A stretch of DNA of 64,000 bases, from the NCBI GenBank assembly GCA_001466705.2, contig LATX02000200.1:930001-994000 (forward strand). Reading direction: 5' to 3'. This DNA is from Moniliophthora roreri. Taxonomy: Eukaryota; Basidiomycota; Agaricomycetes; Agaricales; Marasmiaceae. A program made the position numbers and the translations under genes. Shown piece by piece: positions 13,213-25,667 of this stretch. The number at the start of each line of letters is the position of its first letter. The stretch's first letter is position 1. Under the pieces are notes generated by a model that worked only from the letters and a program-made list of their open reading frames with translations, searched no databases and was not told the origin of the DNA.

Positions 13213-14940
13213 CATTGCACAAAATGTCAAAATGGTACATCTGGTTATGGGGGGAATTGACACCAAAAACTCACCTGTGCCTGGTAATAGTTAGATACAA
13301 CCCTAGTCAAACTCATAATGATTAGTTTTGGGAGCTATAACCTCAGTGAGATTAGTACTAACTGGTTTTGAGAGGGATATGAATAGTTTAATGGTGGTTA
13401 TAACCACCCAATTACTGGCCATAACCACCCAATTACTGGCCATAACCACCTATTACTGGTTACTATCACATGGGTTCAGACTCCTGCAATTGTTCATTTA
13501 AATTTCACTCACATTTCAAACTCCAACTTTTCTTTTATACCACCACCATCTTGTTGTCGTCAACCCATTGTTATCTTCAACCCATTGCTGTCTTCATTCT
13601 TTGCCCCTCTTGTTGTTGTCCCCCTCCTCGCTGTTGTTCTTTTCCCTCTCTTGTCATTATTCTTGTGGTCATTTTTCACCCTCATTGTTCCTCTCTCATT
13701 GCAGTTGTTTCCTTCTCATCATTGCAGTTGTTGTTACCCTCTTGTTGTCGCCATTGTTTCCCTCTCATTATTGCTGTCATATTTATCCTCTTGTCATCAC
13801 TGTCGTTTCCCTCTCATCATTGCCATTGTTTCTCTCTTGTTGTCACTGTTGTTGTTACTCTCTCATCATTGCTGTTGTTGTTATCCTCTTGTCATCACTG
13901 TTGTTTCCCTCTTATTGCTGCCCTTGTTACCCTCTTGTTGTCACCATCATTGTTGCTCTCTTATCATTGTTGCTCTCTTGTTATCATGGTCATTCCCTCT
14001 CATTGCCATTGTTTATTGTCACTTCCTGCTGTCCTCCCAACTCATACCCTCTCTTCAACATCTAACCTGCACCATTATATTGGCTTGCCCCAGTATGTTA
14101 ACTGTAACATGATACATTCTTATGCTGACTTTGCACATGTCTAGGATTGAAGACAGAAATTATCATGGTGTGTTTTTGTTATCCTTCTCACTCTAGTGTA
14201 TGCTGACCATCTGCTACTCTAGAATTGATTGACAATACCTGATGTACTGGTAAGTCTTTTGAGATTCCTCCAAGTATATATAAACTGACTTGACTTGAAA
14301 CAGCACTTGCAATGTATATGGGGGCATATGCTTGAGCTTATGATTGTCAGTATATCTTTAGTTGGTCTCTGAGGCTAGTGTTTGAGGTAATGTAGTCACA
14401 ACTTGAGCTGTATATCTAGTTACATTATGTCTACTTATTAATGCATGAATGTATGTATGTAGATTAAAATATACATAGTTTTGCTCATATTGTTTGGGTG
14501 TGCTATCTGAGGTCAAGACAATGACTGGTATTATTGATATCACTCTGTAAAAACCCTCATAACCTCTCATAACCACACATAACCACCCTTATCTAGCATT
14601 ACCAGTAATGGGTGGTTATGGCCCCACTAACTGGTTAATCATACAGGTAACTCATCATGACCTTTGTTACTGGGAATAATGTAACTAACTGGTTGTACCA
14701 GCAGTAACTCATTACACCTACTTTTACTTGTTGTGCTTTTCCATGAGCTCACATTACTGGTCACTTCAAATCTTGAAGGTTGCATCAAATCAGCAAGAGG
14801 TTATAGCCAATAATAGAGGCCAAAACCACCCCCCCACCTTGGCTCTAACCTCCATAACTGTGCTTTGCTAGGTTTATGAGAGTGTTCACAAGTCTTGAGT
14901 ATTATTCTGGGGTTAGGATGATTTGTCATTTTGTGCAATG
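13213..14940. mobile_element. 1.7-kb terminal-inverted-repeat element nested in copy 3
   Basis: CATTGCACAAAATG begins the element and its exact reverse complement ends it. TT flanks both sides (13211-13212, 14941-14942) where copy 2 has a single uninterrupted TT, so the target duplication is 2 bp. Subterminal regions carry many CATAACCACC and inverted GTGGTTAT repeats. The middle is low-complexity CT-rich DNA without a transposase. It is therefore a non-autonomous DNA transposon. The same termini bound the 115-bp MITE at 16885-16999. Confidence 0.75.
13500..14060. repeat. CT-rich degenerate short-period array
   Basis: Imperfect repeats built from TTGTTGTC, CCCTCT and CATCATTG words fill the centre of the TIR element. 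They leave the plus strand nearly free of stops in all three frames, creating long Leu/Ser/Cys-rich open frames that look like artefacts of composition. Confidence 0.7.
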
Positions 14941-16656
14941 TTATCTACAGGAGCCTGAACCCCTTATAAGCATGAATACATGATCCATTGGAGACCTATC
15001 TAATGTTTGTCAGCCTGCTACACTTTGTATACTGAGAGGCCAAATTGTATATCATGTCCAAGCTTGCAGTGCTCAGTTGAGGAGTGTCACAATCTTCACA
15101 TCTTGCTAGAGCTCTCCATGAGTTAATACCTGGGTTAACTTGTACTTGTGTATGCAAGTACTTGTAACTTGCAGCTACAAATACTTACAAGTACTCACTA
15201 TAATATACAATACAACATATGTTAATTGATATTCTATACTTATATGTCACTCCAATACTTTTTGTTGGAGTCCTGCAAGATATCAGTATTATAGAGGCTC
15301 AGTAAGGGAGTCTAAGGGTCTTTCATAGTTGTGAGTGTTATGTTGCTTGCCCTGACTTAGACAACAATGACAAACTTAACCACCAAGAGTAGCTCTTAAT
15401 GGACAAGACAAGGTCCCAGCCAGAGATCATTCAGAAGGTTCAGGGTTCTTTGAGTAGACAAGGTATATTTAGCTAGGTCAAGCTGGAGAACTTGACTGTA
15501 GTTAGAGCTACTTAAATACAGGACACAATTGAATGTAGAATATAATAGAAGGTAATTGAATCTGAGGTATTAGTAACAATAGAACATGGTGGAAGGAAAC
15601 AGAAGGAATGAGTAATTGTAGAAGGTAAAGGAATAACAAAGAAAGATTAGATAAGCAAGAGAGGGAGAAGGGAGCTAGGAAGGTGGAAAAGTCTAAGAGA
15701 AATGAGAAGCATGAGTTATTGGTACATGCATTATATAAAGGAAAAAGGTAAGTCTGCACATGGAGTCAGGGTGAACTGTAACAGTGAGACTACTTGTTCA
15801 CACCTTTGAATATTGTTGTTTAGAATATCAGTGTGTACAACTTAGTAGTTTATCTTTATTACAGAGTCCCACATGATGAAAGCATCATGAGAGCATCAGA
15901 ATTGGTGGGTAGGGCTTCTCAGGTCAGAGAATCAATTTGAAACAGTTTTAGAGCCATTCAGGTTCATCATTATGAAGATAGTTGTATATAAATAGTTTTA
16001 AATGTTTTATATTGTCAATATGTGTTCACCTCAGAGTCCTATTCTGTGCAAGCTCTAAGAATCATTCAAATNAATCAGGGCCAGACTTATTGGAAGACTA
16101 TCCATTGTGCCTTTCTGAATTCATCAGGTACATTGCTGGCAGTTAAGCTTGAAAGATAGTTCATTGTGAATATTCTGCAAAGTTGTTGTCAGAAGCATCT
16201 TTGTTGGTGCTGAACACCTGCTGTATTGTATCAACAGCTGATTTTGTCTGGAATGGTTCAAGGCAAATGTTCTGAATTAGTGAAAGCAGCATAGTCTACA
16301 CACATGAGGGGTGCTATGAGACATCTTGTCCAACACAGCACATTGTTTCAAGGCTCAACAATTCATATACTCCATCTAACTGTGAAGTGCAACAGCATCT
16401 TCAAACACTTCATTGCAATTGCAGATTGACCACTGAGATCTAAAGATTCTTGTCCAATTTGATCCTGGTGAAAGTGCCAATGGTGGGATTTGCAGTGCAG
16501 ATTAAATTGGCTTTGGTGTAGAATAGAGTGAGAAAAGGCTTCCTGCTTCCACTTCATCTTGAATGTCTGGAAGCTGGAGGTTGGAAAATAACATCAATGG
16601 GGCTCAATATCATAGGTAGTGGGCACTGCCGGAACGGCCCTTACCCCACCCGATTA

Positions 16657-17279
16657 TCTTTGATGCATAAAAGAAAGTCGGTGCGTGAGAGCACTGAGCT
16701 CAAAAAGTCTCACGGATGCTCCAATGTCAACCATCACCATCGCCCGAACCATTCTGTGTAGCTCAGCTACCATCAAACGGCAGATCGGACACCTCGAAAA
16801 TCATCAGTGCCGTCAGTTAGATGATGATTTTTCAAATTATGCCATGTGGAGTCTGAACAACTCACTGGTTTTGAAGGATCCATGCATTGCACAAACATGC
16901 AAAAGGTCATAACTCAGTTATAACTAGGTTATAACCACCGGGGACCTGGGTTATCACCCCCTGGAGACGGGTTATAACCTTTTGCAGTTTTGTGCGATGT
17001 GATATCTGGTATCTTTCTCGGTGTCTTCATCTTATGCTTAAGTCCATTGTCTAATAACATTGCAATAGTTTCTCAGCCCTAGCAATACTGGCTCTTCAGG
17101 CTTCCTTATCCCCGGCTGAAGAGACACAATATTGTCGCAGCGCGGGTCACCGTCCCGGTCGAACGAACCGCTGATCATATGGACTGGAATCCTTTTTCCG
17201 GGCGGATTTATCTGACATTTATAAAGACTGATTAGAACACCCCGTATTTCCCCTCATATTCTCCACAGTCAATCACATC
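16657..17279. other. Intergenic region before the rhamnonate dehydratase gene
   Basis: Contains the 115-bp MITE (16885-16999) and the promoter of the next gene, with a TATA-like TTTATAAAG about 60 bp before the ATG. No gene is supported; open frames near 16528-16912 cross the end of the transposon. Confidence 0.5.
16885..16999. mobile_element. 115-bp MITE sharing termini with the 1.7-kb element
   Basis: Left end CATTGCACAAAC-ATGCAAAAGGT and right end its near-perfect inverted counterpart (ACCTTTTGCAGTTTTGTGCGATG region). TG flanks both ends (16883-16884 and 17000-17001), a 2-bp target duplication. The interior repeats GGTTATAACC. Too short to code. Confidence 0.7.
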
Positions 17280-19105
17280 ATGTCTTCCAAGGTGTTCCCA
17301 AAGATCACGAAGCTAGAGACGTTTATTGTCTCCGCGGAAGGAGATGGCGGCGATTATCATAGGCAGAAGGTAAATGTCTGTCTGTCTCTGCTGGAGGAAC
17401 GAGGGACTGAATTCCGTTATAGCAAGGGCACTGGATTATCGATGTGAATCATCATGAGCTCTATCGCCTCTAATGGACCTAACTTGCCCCAACAGACTCC
17501 CATAAGCAATCCTATGTCTGGATACGAGCAATACCGTCACTCGCGAATGAGTTGGGGTATTGGCGTCTTGGGATCTCTCTTGGTCAAAGTGATTGCTTCG
17601 GATGGAACAGAGTTCGTGTTCATGCTTTGCTGATTTCTAAACTTGCTGATGTGACATTCAGAGGATTTGCAACTGGTTTTGGTGGCCCACCAGCCTGCTG
17701 GCTCATCAAGGAACATTTTACTCGTTTCGTTATAGGTTCTGACCCTAGAGACACCAACCGAATCTGGGATCAACTATTCCGAGCGAGTATGTTCTACGGA
17801 AGAAAGGGAATCACCCTGGCGGCTATCAGTGCAGTCGACCTGGCTATCTGGGATTTACTTGGAAAGTTGAGGAATGAACCAGTTTATGTACTTATTGCTC
17901 TTTCTGCGTTGGACCGTGAGCTAACGGTTGTTTTACTTGCAGAAACTCATCGGTGGCCGCACCAAGGACAAGATTCCGTTCTATTGTACAGGGTCGGTTG
18001 ACGTGTTGTGTTTCACTTCCGGACGTCGCTAAACATTCGTCATTCAGCCCTCTCCCGACTGAGGCTCGTCGAATGGGATTCTGGGGCGCCAAGGTACCCC
18101 TTCCCTATAGTCCACTAGATGGATTCGATAGCATGCGCCGCAACCTCGACTTCCTGAAAGCCCATCGCGAAAAGGTGGGGCCTGACTACCCCATCATGGT
18201 TGACTGTGTATGTTGTTTGCTGGACAAGGTTTCAAGCTGTACTAACATTGCTTCCGGCAGTACATGTCGCTAAATGTGCAATACGCCATCGAGATTGCCC
18301 AGAGAGCGATCGACGAAGGCATCAACATCAACTGGTGGGAGGAGGTGAGCCCAAGCATGTCGTTTCAGTTTCCAAGCATCGCTAATGCCGCCACGCACAC
18401 AGGTCCTCCATCCAGATGACTTTGATGGACACAAGCTGCTCAAGGCAGCATTGCCTCAAGTAAAGTGGACGACCGGAGAACACGAATACAGCCGATATGG
18501 GTTCCGTAAGCTCATTGAGGGGCGGTCCGTCGACATCATACAGCCAGACGTGATGTGGCTTGGGGGCATGACCGAGGTGAGTCAAGAGTCGAGACCCAAG
18601 CGTTTTTTCAGCCAAGGCATCACGAGTCTTCGTGAGATTGCTCATTTTGTATCTCCAGATTCTGAAGATGAGCGCTATGGCTAGTGCCTACGATATACCG
18701 GTCATACCGCACGGAAGCGGTCCATAGTAAGCCGCATCGTCCGAGTCTCGACCAATGCTGTACCTTAATGCGCCCTCGCAGCTCCTATCACTTTGTCATG
18801 TCGCAAGCTCATAGCCCATTCTGCGAATGTATGTGTTCCTGATCTCCCACCGTTAAATGCCAAGTCTAATTTCTGCCTTCAAAGACATCGCCAACTCTCC
18901 AGATGGGAAGAGCATCCTCCCTGTCTTTGGATCCCTATTTACCAATGAGCCCGTTCCTCACGGTGGATCTCTAGACGTATCAGACGCCCCTGGATTCGGC
19001 CTGGAGTTGAATCCAAATGTGAACTTGATACCGTCGGATAGACTGATCGCCTCTGACCCTTCGAGGCCTCTTGGGCCTGCTGGTGAAGAGGAAAAGGAAA
19101 AGTAG
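17280..19105 (+). CDS. LRA3: L-rhamnonate dehydratase (enolase superfamily)
   Basis: Eleven exons (17280-17369, 17423-17443, 17496-17611, 17662-17887, 17943-17992, 18048-18207, 18261-18344, 18403-18576, 18659-18726, 18782-18828, 18885-19105) splice in frame to 418 aa. Landmarks are NPMSGYEQYRHSRMSWGIG, ATGFGGPPACWLIKEHF, GRTKDKIPFYCTG, GFWGAKVPLPY, NWWEEVLHPDD, GEHEYSRYGF, IIQPDVMWLGGMTE and IPHGSGPYSYHFV, the order expected for L-rhamnonate dehydratases. The Asp of MVDC and the Glu residues of WWEE and GEHE are likely Mg ligands. Role: dehydrates L-rhamnonate to 2-keto-3-deoxy-L-rhamnonate in the fungal non-phosphorylated rhamnose pathway, probably cytosolic. No other pathway gene is adjacent. 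The 21-nt second exon is supported by frame and context. Confidence 0.92.
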
Positions 19106-19575
19106 AACATATACAGATACTATATAGATAGACGCGTTACGTTTCATGTCACCCGACCACGTCTGCTAGACTTATGCGATTGGGGGATGTATTCTATATC
19201 TTTTTCCCTCATTGCTATGGAAATGCTGGAATGATTGTGTAAGATTGGAAGCTGGGAAGCTGGGATCACTCACCGGATAATTTCAGGTACTACGTGACTA
19301 CTAATAAAAAGTCTCGTGTACACATCCTTCAAGCTGCGAGTTACGCAACTTGTTTTTTCTTGCGACAAGGTAGATATTAATCATGCTTATGCATAGCCTA
19401 GTCATTGGTGTGCAGTACAACCGAATTGAGAACAGGGTAAATGAAGCGGGAGAGTTGAAAGCCCGTGAAGGCTGCGTGACCGGTGAGAACTTTGCCGGAA
19501 CGGCGCGGCGCATTTGAGACGAGCCTGTCACCATCTACGACAACGACGGCGAGGAAGGGGACGTTCTGACCAACG
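19106..19575. other. Intergenic region between rhamnonate dehydratase and the RhoGEF
   Basis: Holds the 3' flank of the dehydratase and the promoter of the RhoGEF gene. Overlapping minus-strand open frames (19301-19616) show no protein-like features or splice context. Confidence 0.5.
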
Positions 19576-22500
19576 ATGGCCGCAGCAATAGAACGTTCTC
19601 CGAGTCCTACCGACAAAGGTCTTCAAGAACTATACGATCAAGTTTGGGCCAGTTTTGCAGCAGAAGATCAGCAACACACACAAGGAGAGGATATTGACAG
19701 AATCTACAGTGTCTATGGGAGTGAAACGGATTTTACTTCATCTCCAATAAGCCCTAGCAGTGCCAGATCCAGTCAGCTCATTTCAATTTTCTCCTGAATT
19801 TCTGCTGAATTTATGATTCAATGTCTGCAGACAGTACCCGCGGAAGCAACGCGAGCTATCCAACAACAGCGAACGGGAATAGCCATCGACACAGCGGCAG
19901 CGTAAGCAGTGTTAGACGGTTACCTCCGACTCCTGCGACCCCCAACAGTACTCAAGGCAGCTATAGCAGTCCACCCCAACATATACCACGCAACTCTTCG
20001 AACATATCTATTCCCGTATCAATGCCAGAACCAGAGATATATTTCGATCCACATTCCCCCCATTCCTCTGGTCATGGTCCTAGTCCAAGACCAGGTCATG
20101 TCAGTACTGATTCCTATAGTTCCTATAGTTCAACAAATTCTTCCGGCTTGCTGCGCAAGGCGACTGCGACTGCGGCTAATAGTGGCCGGCGGCTTCCTGA
20201 CCCTCCTGGAGGCGTCGCAGGCCTTCCTTCATCACCCTCATCCACTAGGCGAGGAAGAGGTCTTCCTGATCCCCAGCCTCAACCCCCTCCGCACACATAT
20301 TCCAGTTCTCAGAGTTATGTTTCTGGATCATCTCGGACGGCCTCTTCCGATTCAATTGACGCAGGACATCCGTATTATGGTGATGATGGCGGATCGACAG
20401 CTCATGGTCATGGCAGAGTGTATAGAAAGTCAGATTCTTCCGATCACAGATCACCGTCACCTTCATACGGCGTCCCTGTTCTCGACGTCCATCATGTTCC
20501 ATCACTGCCTCCTTCGTCCACGACTGTTGCATCCAATAAGCCGAGACGGCAGGGAGGACTTTTAGCGCCTGAAGGTATGTAAATAGCTTATCGCCCGGTT
20601 GTATCGCAGCTGATTTACGCCCCCTTCTTTTCCCAGCCTTGTATCAAAACGAGGATTATTTCAACTCTTCTTCAGCGTCTGTCAATCGAGTCGACTCGAC
20701 GGGGTCGTACAGTAACGGACTGAACGCCCAAGGCCAACCTTTATCACAGCAACAGCGACCATACCCATACCCTATCCCTTCACAAATGCCATCAACCTCT
20801 CGTGGAGACTCGCTATACGACGCATATGTGAGTTATGACCCTAACAATCCTTACGGTGCCTGGGACTCGGCAGGCCCTTCCAGCAGCGGAGCGGATGTTC
20901 AACGCAGGCCAAGCGAGATGTTACGTGCTATAGCACACTATGAGAGCGGACAGGGCGAACTAGGAGGCCTCGAAGAAGAGAGCTATTACGGTTACGACGG
21001 TGCCAGTGATGATTATATGGAGGAAGACTTTGTCAACACCAGTCTCTTGAGTAATTTGGCAGTTCAGTTGAGGGACAAGGTGCCGAGAGGAACACATGTT
21101 AAGGGCAGCATTCCGTATCCAAGGGCATTTACTGGCAAGGACATTGTGGTGCGTGTGTCGTTTTATACGAGCCTTAACAAGTGCTAAGGTAGAAGCGTAG
21201 TCAACGATCCAGTCTCAGTTCCCTCGTGAATTACTGGCAAATCACAAACTCTCACCAGCTGATCGTCGAAGAGTCGCACTTCAAGTTGCAAGATCACTCC
21301 AGTCTCAGCTATTCTTCTACGAGGTCGAATGGGGTGGACGGATCCTTCAGGACGGCGTTGAGGACGTTTACATGTTCTTGGATGATACTGAGGGTGCTGG
21401 CCCTTCGGGTTCATCTGGCGCCTCAGGGTCCCATGGAGAGGAATCATTCGACAGAGCAGAGCTCCCAACCGGCGTGGTCACGATGTTGACAGGCTGTTAT
21501 GTCCCTACGTGTGTGGATGAGGAGCCTTGTTATGCCTTCAGTTGTCCGAAGAGGGTCAGTCCTTTCATTTTTGTTGGCAAGCGAAGGCCGCCTGTTCATC
21601 TCAGTCTAGGGCAACTCAATATTGGCGTTAATCAATGAACCTGAGCCTTTAGCACCGTCATCTGCCAGTAGAGAATGGAGTGAAACGGTTCCCCCAGAGG
21701 TAATCGCGCAGCTACCTCAGAGCGAAGTGCGGCGTCAGACGTGAGTCTCAAAGTGTTTTCCAACCGAGCAAGCCTTCCTTACTGTCAACGAAATAGTATC
21801 ATTCACAAAATAATAAGCAAAGAAGACCAATATATGCAAGACCTGGACACGATTGAAAATGTTTTCCTCAAGCCCCTACAAAACGCCCACCCACCCATCA
21901 TTTCACCTCCCCAAAAGTTGGACGACTTCATCAACGATGTGTTTGGGAACATACTAGATCTGAGGGAATGCAATCGACGCTTACTGGAAATGATGTATAT
22001 CCGGCAACGAGAACTGCAGTATGTCATTGAGAAGATTGGAGATGTGTTCTTGGTCGCGGCGTCCGAGTTCAGATCCGCCTATCCCGACTACGTTGGCCAT
22101 TTCCCGCTTGCGGAGAAGCGAATGAAGGAGGAAGTGGAAAATAATCCCGAGTTTAGGATTTTCCTTGAGGTGAGCTGCACGGAACTTGGATTGATTGAGG
22201 CTTGTTATTGATGATATCTGGTTTACAGCAAGCATCCCGGAACCAAACAACGCGTCAAGGGCAGCTTGAAAATAACGCCGCACCTCGTTTGGATTTGAAG
22301 CATTTCCTCAATCGCCCGTCGGAGCATCTGCAAAAGTATCCCGTATTGTTGGAGGCGATTTTGAAGGAAACAACAGAGGGAGATGCGGATGCATCGTTTT
22401 TGAAGGAAGCCATTGACGCGATGAAGGATCTGCAGACGTTTGCGCAGCTAAGGACCTTCCAGCTTGCGATGGGCAAAGGAACACCTGGGAAGTGGGAATG

Positions 22501-25500
22501 GCACGATCTGGTATCTACAGAAGTAAGGAAGAAGATGAAGAAAGAGGAGGCAAAGAGGCAGGCGTGCGTAGTTTTGGATAAGGTGATACTTTGCTGGTAT
22601 ACTAATTCTCATCACAGAATCATCTTTGAGCTAATTAAGGGTGAGATGGCATACGTCAAGGATTTGGAGAACATTGAAGTGGTGCGTGGCTCAAACATTC
22701 TCCAGTTATACCTTACTCACAAGCAACGTGATTAGATGTACATCCAACCTCTTCGCGAAGCTAACGAAGCCAATGAACCGATCATTGCCCCGGAACGTCT
22801 CAATTTGTTCATCAAAGACGTTTTCCACAACTTTGCGGAGTTGCATGAGCATCACAAGTGCCTTGTTGATAAATTTCACCAAATTCAGCAGCAACAACAC
22901 CCCCAGATCAGGAGCATCACAGCGGCTATGTTTGATGCTGCATTGAACTTCCGTGGTGCGTACATGGAATACATTCCAAACTACCCCATCGCGGCCTACA
23001 GGATTGACGATGAGATGGCAAACAATCCGCAATTCAAGCAATTTGTCGATGTGAGTCTCCCGGTTGCAAGCTATGTCATGTCTTCTAACGTCGCCCAAGA
23101 AATGCGTCAAACATCCAGATGCACACAAACTTGACATCAAGAACTTCATCAATAGGCCAATTCCCCGTCTGTTGCGGTATGAGCTGTTACTGAAGGGGAT
23201 TATGGAAGAAACACCTCCAACGCACGAAGACCGAAAAGAAATACCTCAAGTTCTAGAAGTTATCAAATCGCTTGGGAAGGATACCGAGCCGGGTGTCGTT
23301 TCAGCGAAGGAGAAAGTCGAGCTGTGGAGATACAACTCCAATCTAGTATTCAAGCCGGGAGAGTGGATCGTGAGTACCAGGCATCACAACGTGGATTCTA
23401 CTAACCTCTTCACTAAGGACATGGATCTGCTTGACGACAACCGATCTCTCGTTCACTCGGGCAAACTACTCAGACAGCCTGAAGGTGGAATAGAATGGAC
23501 CGGATGGAGTGAACTCTACGTCTTGCTATTCGACAACTATTGTGAGTTCTGGACTGTAAAGGTTGGATGGCTCAAGTAATATGAGTTTCTTTTGTCAGTG
23601 GTTTTAACGAAGCCGAAAGAAAGGGATGGTGTTACCAAGTATCACGTTAACCGCCGGGTAAGGCTTGTTTCTGCTACACGCTCGCGCTCAGCTAATGTTC
23701 TTTTTTCTAGCCAATCCCTCTCGATCTGCTCGCTCTCGGTAGCTTTAACGACGCACCAACGCAACGTCCAAGGGGTATCATATCTGGTCTCCGTGGCGGT
23801 GAACGTCATGACAACCCTGCAGCAGCTACGAACTCACCCGATAGTGCTGGTGATTCCCGCTCGGTATATCCTCTGACCTTACAACACCATGGGCGAATGG
23901 GTGGGCCCTATATCCTCTTCGCAGAATCTCAGCAGGCCAGAGCTGAGTGGAAGCAGAAGCTTGAGGAGGCTATTGGTCTACGGCAGGTCGTTCAGGAAGC
24001 AAATAAAGTCTTTGAAATCGAAACTTTGAGTGCTGACACGTTCCTGATCCCATCGGTGACGGGCCCGAACGCCCCACCAGCCTGGAACCAAGATAATTCC
24101 TTCACGGGGAAAGTTACCTGTTCAGTTCCTTTCAGTATGTGTATATATTTTATAGTTCTGGTTAACACTTCTCATGGGCACGATTCCAGACACTGCTGAT
24201 GGTCGTGGCTTGGTGGCAATTGGGTGCGCGGAGGGTGTGTGGATCGGCTTTCGACATGATCCCAAGTGTAAGTTTCGACCTTTGCCTCACTTCTCGCAGT
24301 CTGATGGTGAACGCTGGTAGCTATGCGCCGAGTTCTTCACCTGAAAATGGTTACACAATGCGCAATGCTCGAAGAATTCGGCATCTTCTTAGTACTGGCT
24401 GATAAGGTAAGCCCGGAATTCAAAAAGCTTCCAATCGAAAGCTTCCAAAGCCTACATTTATCTCATGCTCCATTCACAGGCCCTCTTCGCCTACCATATC
24501 GAAGCGCTCGTACCTACGTCGCCCCATACTCCCCATACATCCCAAGTTCCTCAACGACTCAGTGGGAACAAAGATGTTCATTTCTTCAGTGTTGGTCAGC
24601 TACACGGCCGAACGCTTGTTATCTACATGAAGAAGAAAGGGGTGAGACCAATCATCACACATAATTTTATGGCCAAACTAATCTATTCTTCCGCTAGCTC
24701 GACAGCATTTTCCGTGTACTTGAACCTGTGGGCGACAAGATTAACGAACGAGCGAAGGCACCCACAGGTCTTGGCTCAAGATTCTTCCGCCCGAACAAGT
24801 CGGAATGGTTTAGGATATATAGAGTCGGTGCTATATTCCTTGCCGGACCCGTTTACTGACTGTGTTCTAGGACTTCTTCCTACCATCTGAGTCGTTCGAC
24901 CTCATATTCCTCAAGGCTAGAATAGTCATCCTGTGCATCAAAGGTTTCGAGATCATGGACCTCAACGAGTTAGTCCCGATCATCATATCTACAGCTTTCA
25001 TTGATGTCTGATGTCTGTTTCAGCTTCAAAAGTGTTACGATACCCCAGCGAGATGACGCTCGTCTGGCTCAACTCGCGAAGCGTTGCGACTCCTGCCGAC
25101 CAATAGGAATGTTCAGATCAGCGGATGACGAGTTCCTTCTTTGCTATGACGGTACGTGTTATGAGTTTTATGCGTGATTCTTTGCTCAAGACATGTCAAA
25201 CAGAATTCGGTCTTTACGTTGACAAGCACGGCGATCCTAGTCGTGCCGCTGGAACTATTGAATGGGAAGGCACTGCCGAACGAGTTGCACTTCATTCTCC
25301 ATATATCCTCCTGTTCGACCAGCGCTTCATCGAAATCCGACATCTCGAGACAGGAAGGCTCGTCCAGATCATCTCTGGAACGGATATCCGCTGTATATGG
25401 GATGGACGCGGAGCGGGCCCCAATAACCATGTGATGACCACACCTATCCACGACGGTCGGGACGAACCCGTTGTTCAAGAAGCCCAAGTCCACGCCGTGA

Positions 25501-25667
25501 TGAACGCACCTGACTCTGGTCCTCGAACAAGAACGGTAGTACAAGAGGTATTCCAGCTGGTACCCACAGTACCTCTTTACATTCCAGAGCCGTTGCCACA
25601 GTCACATTCATCTCCTCCGCCGCCTTCGCCGCAACAAGTTCGGACATCAATGTCGTGGAGGCCATAG
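19576..25667 (+). CDS. ROM2: Rom2-type Rho1 guanine nucleotide exchange factor with two DH domains, DEP, PH and CNH
   Basis: Twenty exons sum to 5043 nt (1680 aa) without a frame conflict: 19576-19771, 19831-20574, 20637-21148, 21201-21554, 21610-21740, 21797-22169, 22229-22563, 22618-22681, 22736-23050, 23100-23369, 23418-23541, 23599-23657, 23711-24134, 24190-24267, 24321-24406, 24480-24641, 24698-24823, 24871-24968, 25024-25151, 25204-25667. Residues 1-480 are Ser/Pro-rich and disordered. A DEP-like domain is near 480-600, a DH domain near 645-860 (IIHKIISKEDQYMQDLD), a second DH near 882-1095 (IIFELIKGEMAYVKDLEN), PH near 1100-1245 and CNH near 1290-1620 (AIGCAEGVWIGF, RCIWDGRG). Family role: activates Rho1 at the plasma membrane for cell-wall integrity. 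Yeast Rom2 is about 1356 aa with one DH, so the second DH is unusual. Confidence 0.92.

Larger units (their letters stand above)
12161..16656 (+). mobile_element. Helentron-like element, copy 3 (complete ends, carrying two nested insertions)
   Basis: The left end is TCCCGCTACCTAG after a T. The right end is a GC-rich hairpin (GCCGGAACGGC) followed by CCCCACCCGATTA and then T. An inverted copy of the left end (TAGGTAGTGGG) sits about 30 bp inside the right end. Such asymmetric inverted repeats, a 3' hairpin and T^T insertion without target duplication match Helentron/Helitron2-type elements as known from the literature. Removing the nested elements at 12190-12547 and 13213-14940 leaves about 2.4 kb. 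No Rep/helicase gene was found, so it is non-autonomous. Confidence 0.6.

Noticed and set aside
13470..14144. Open frames of 165-224 codons in all three plus frames
   Set aside because: Leu/Ser/Cys-rich translations come from the CT-rich repeat array within a transposon; no domain or coding bias.
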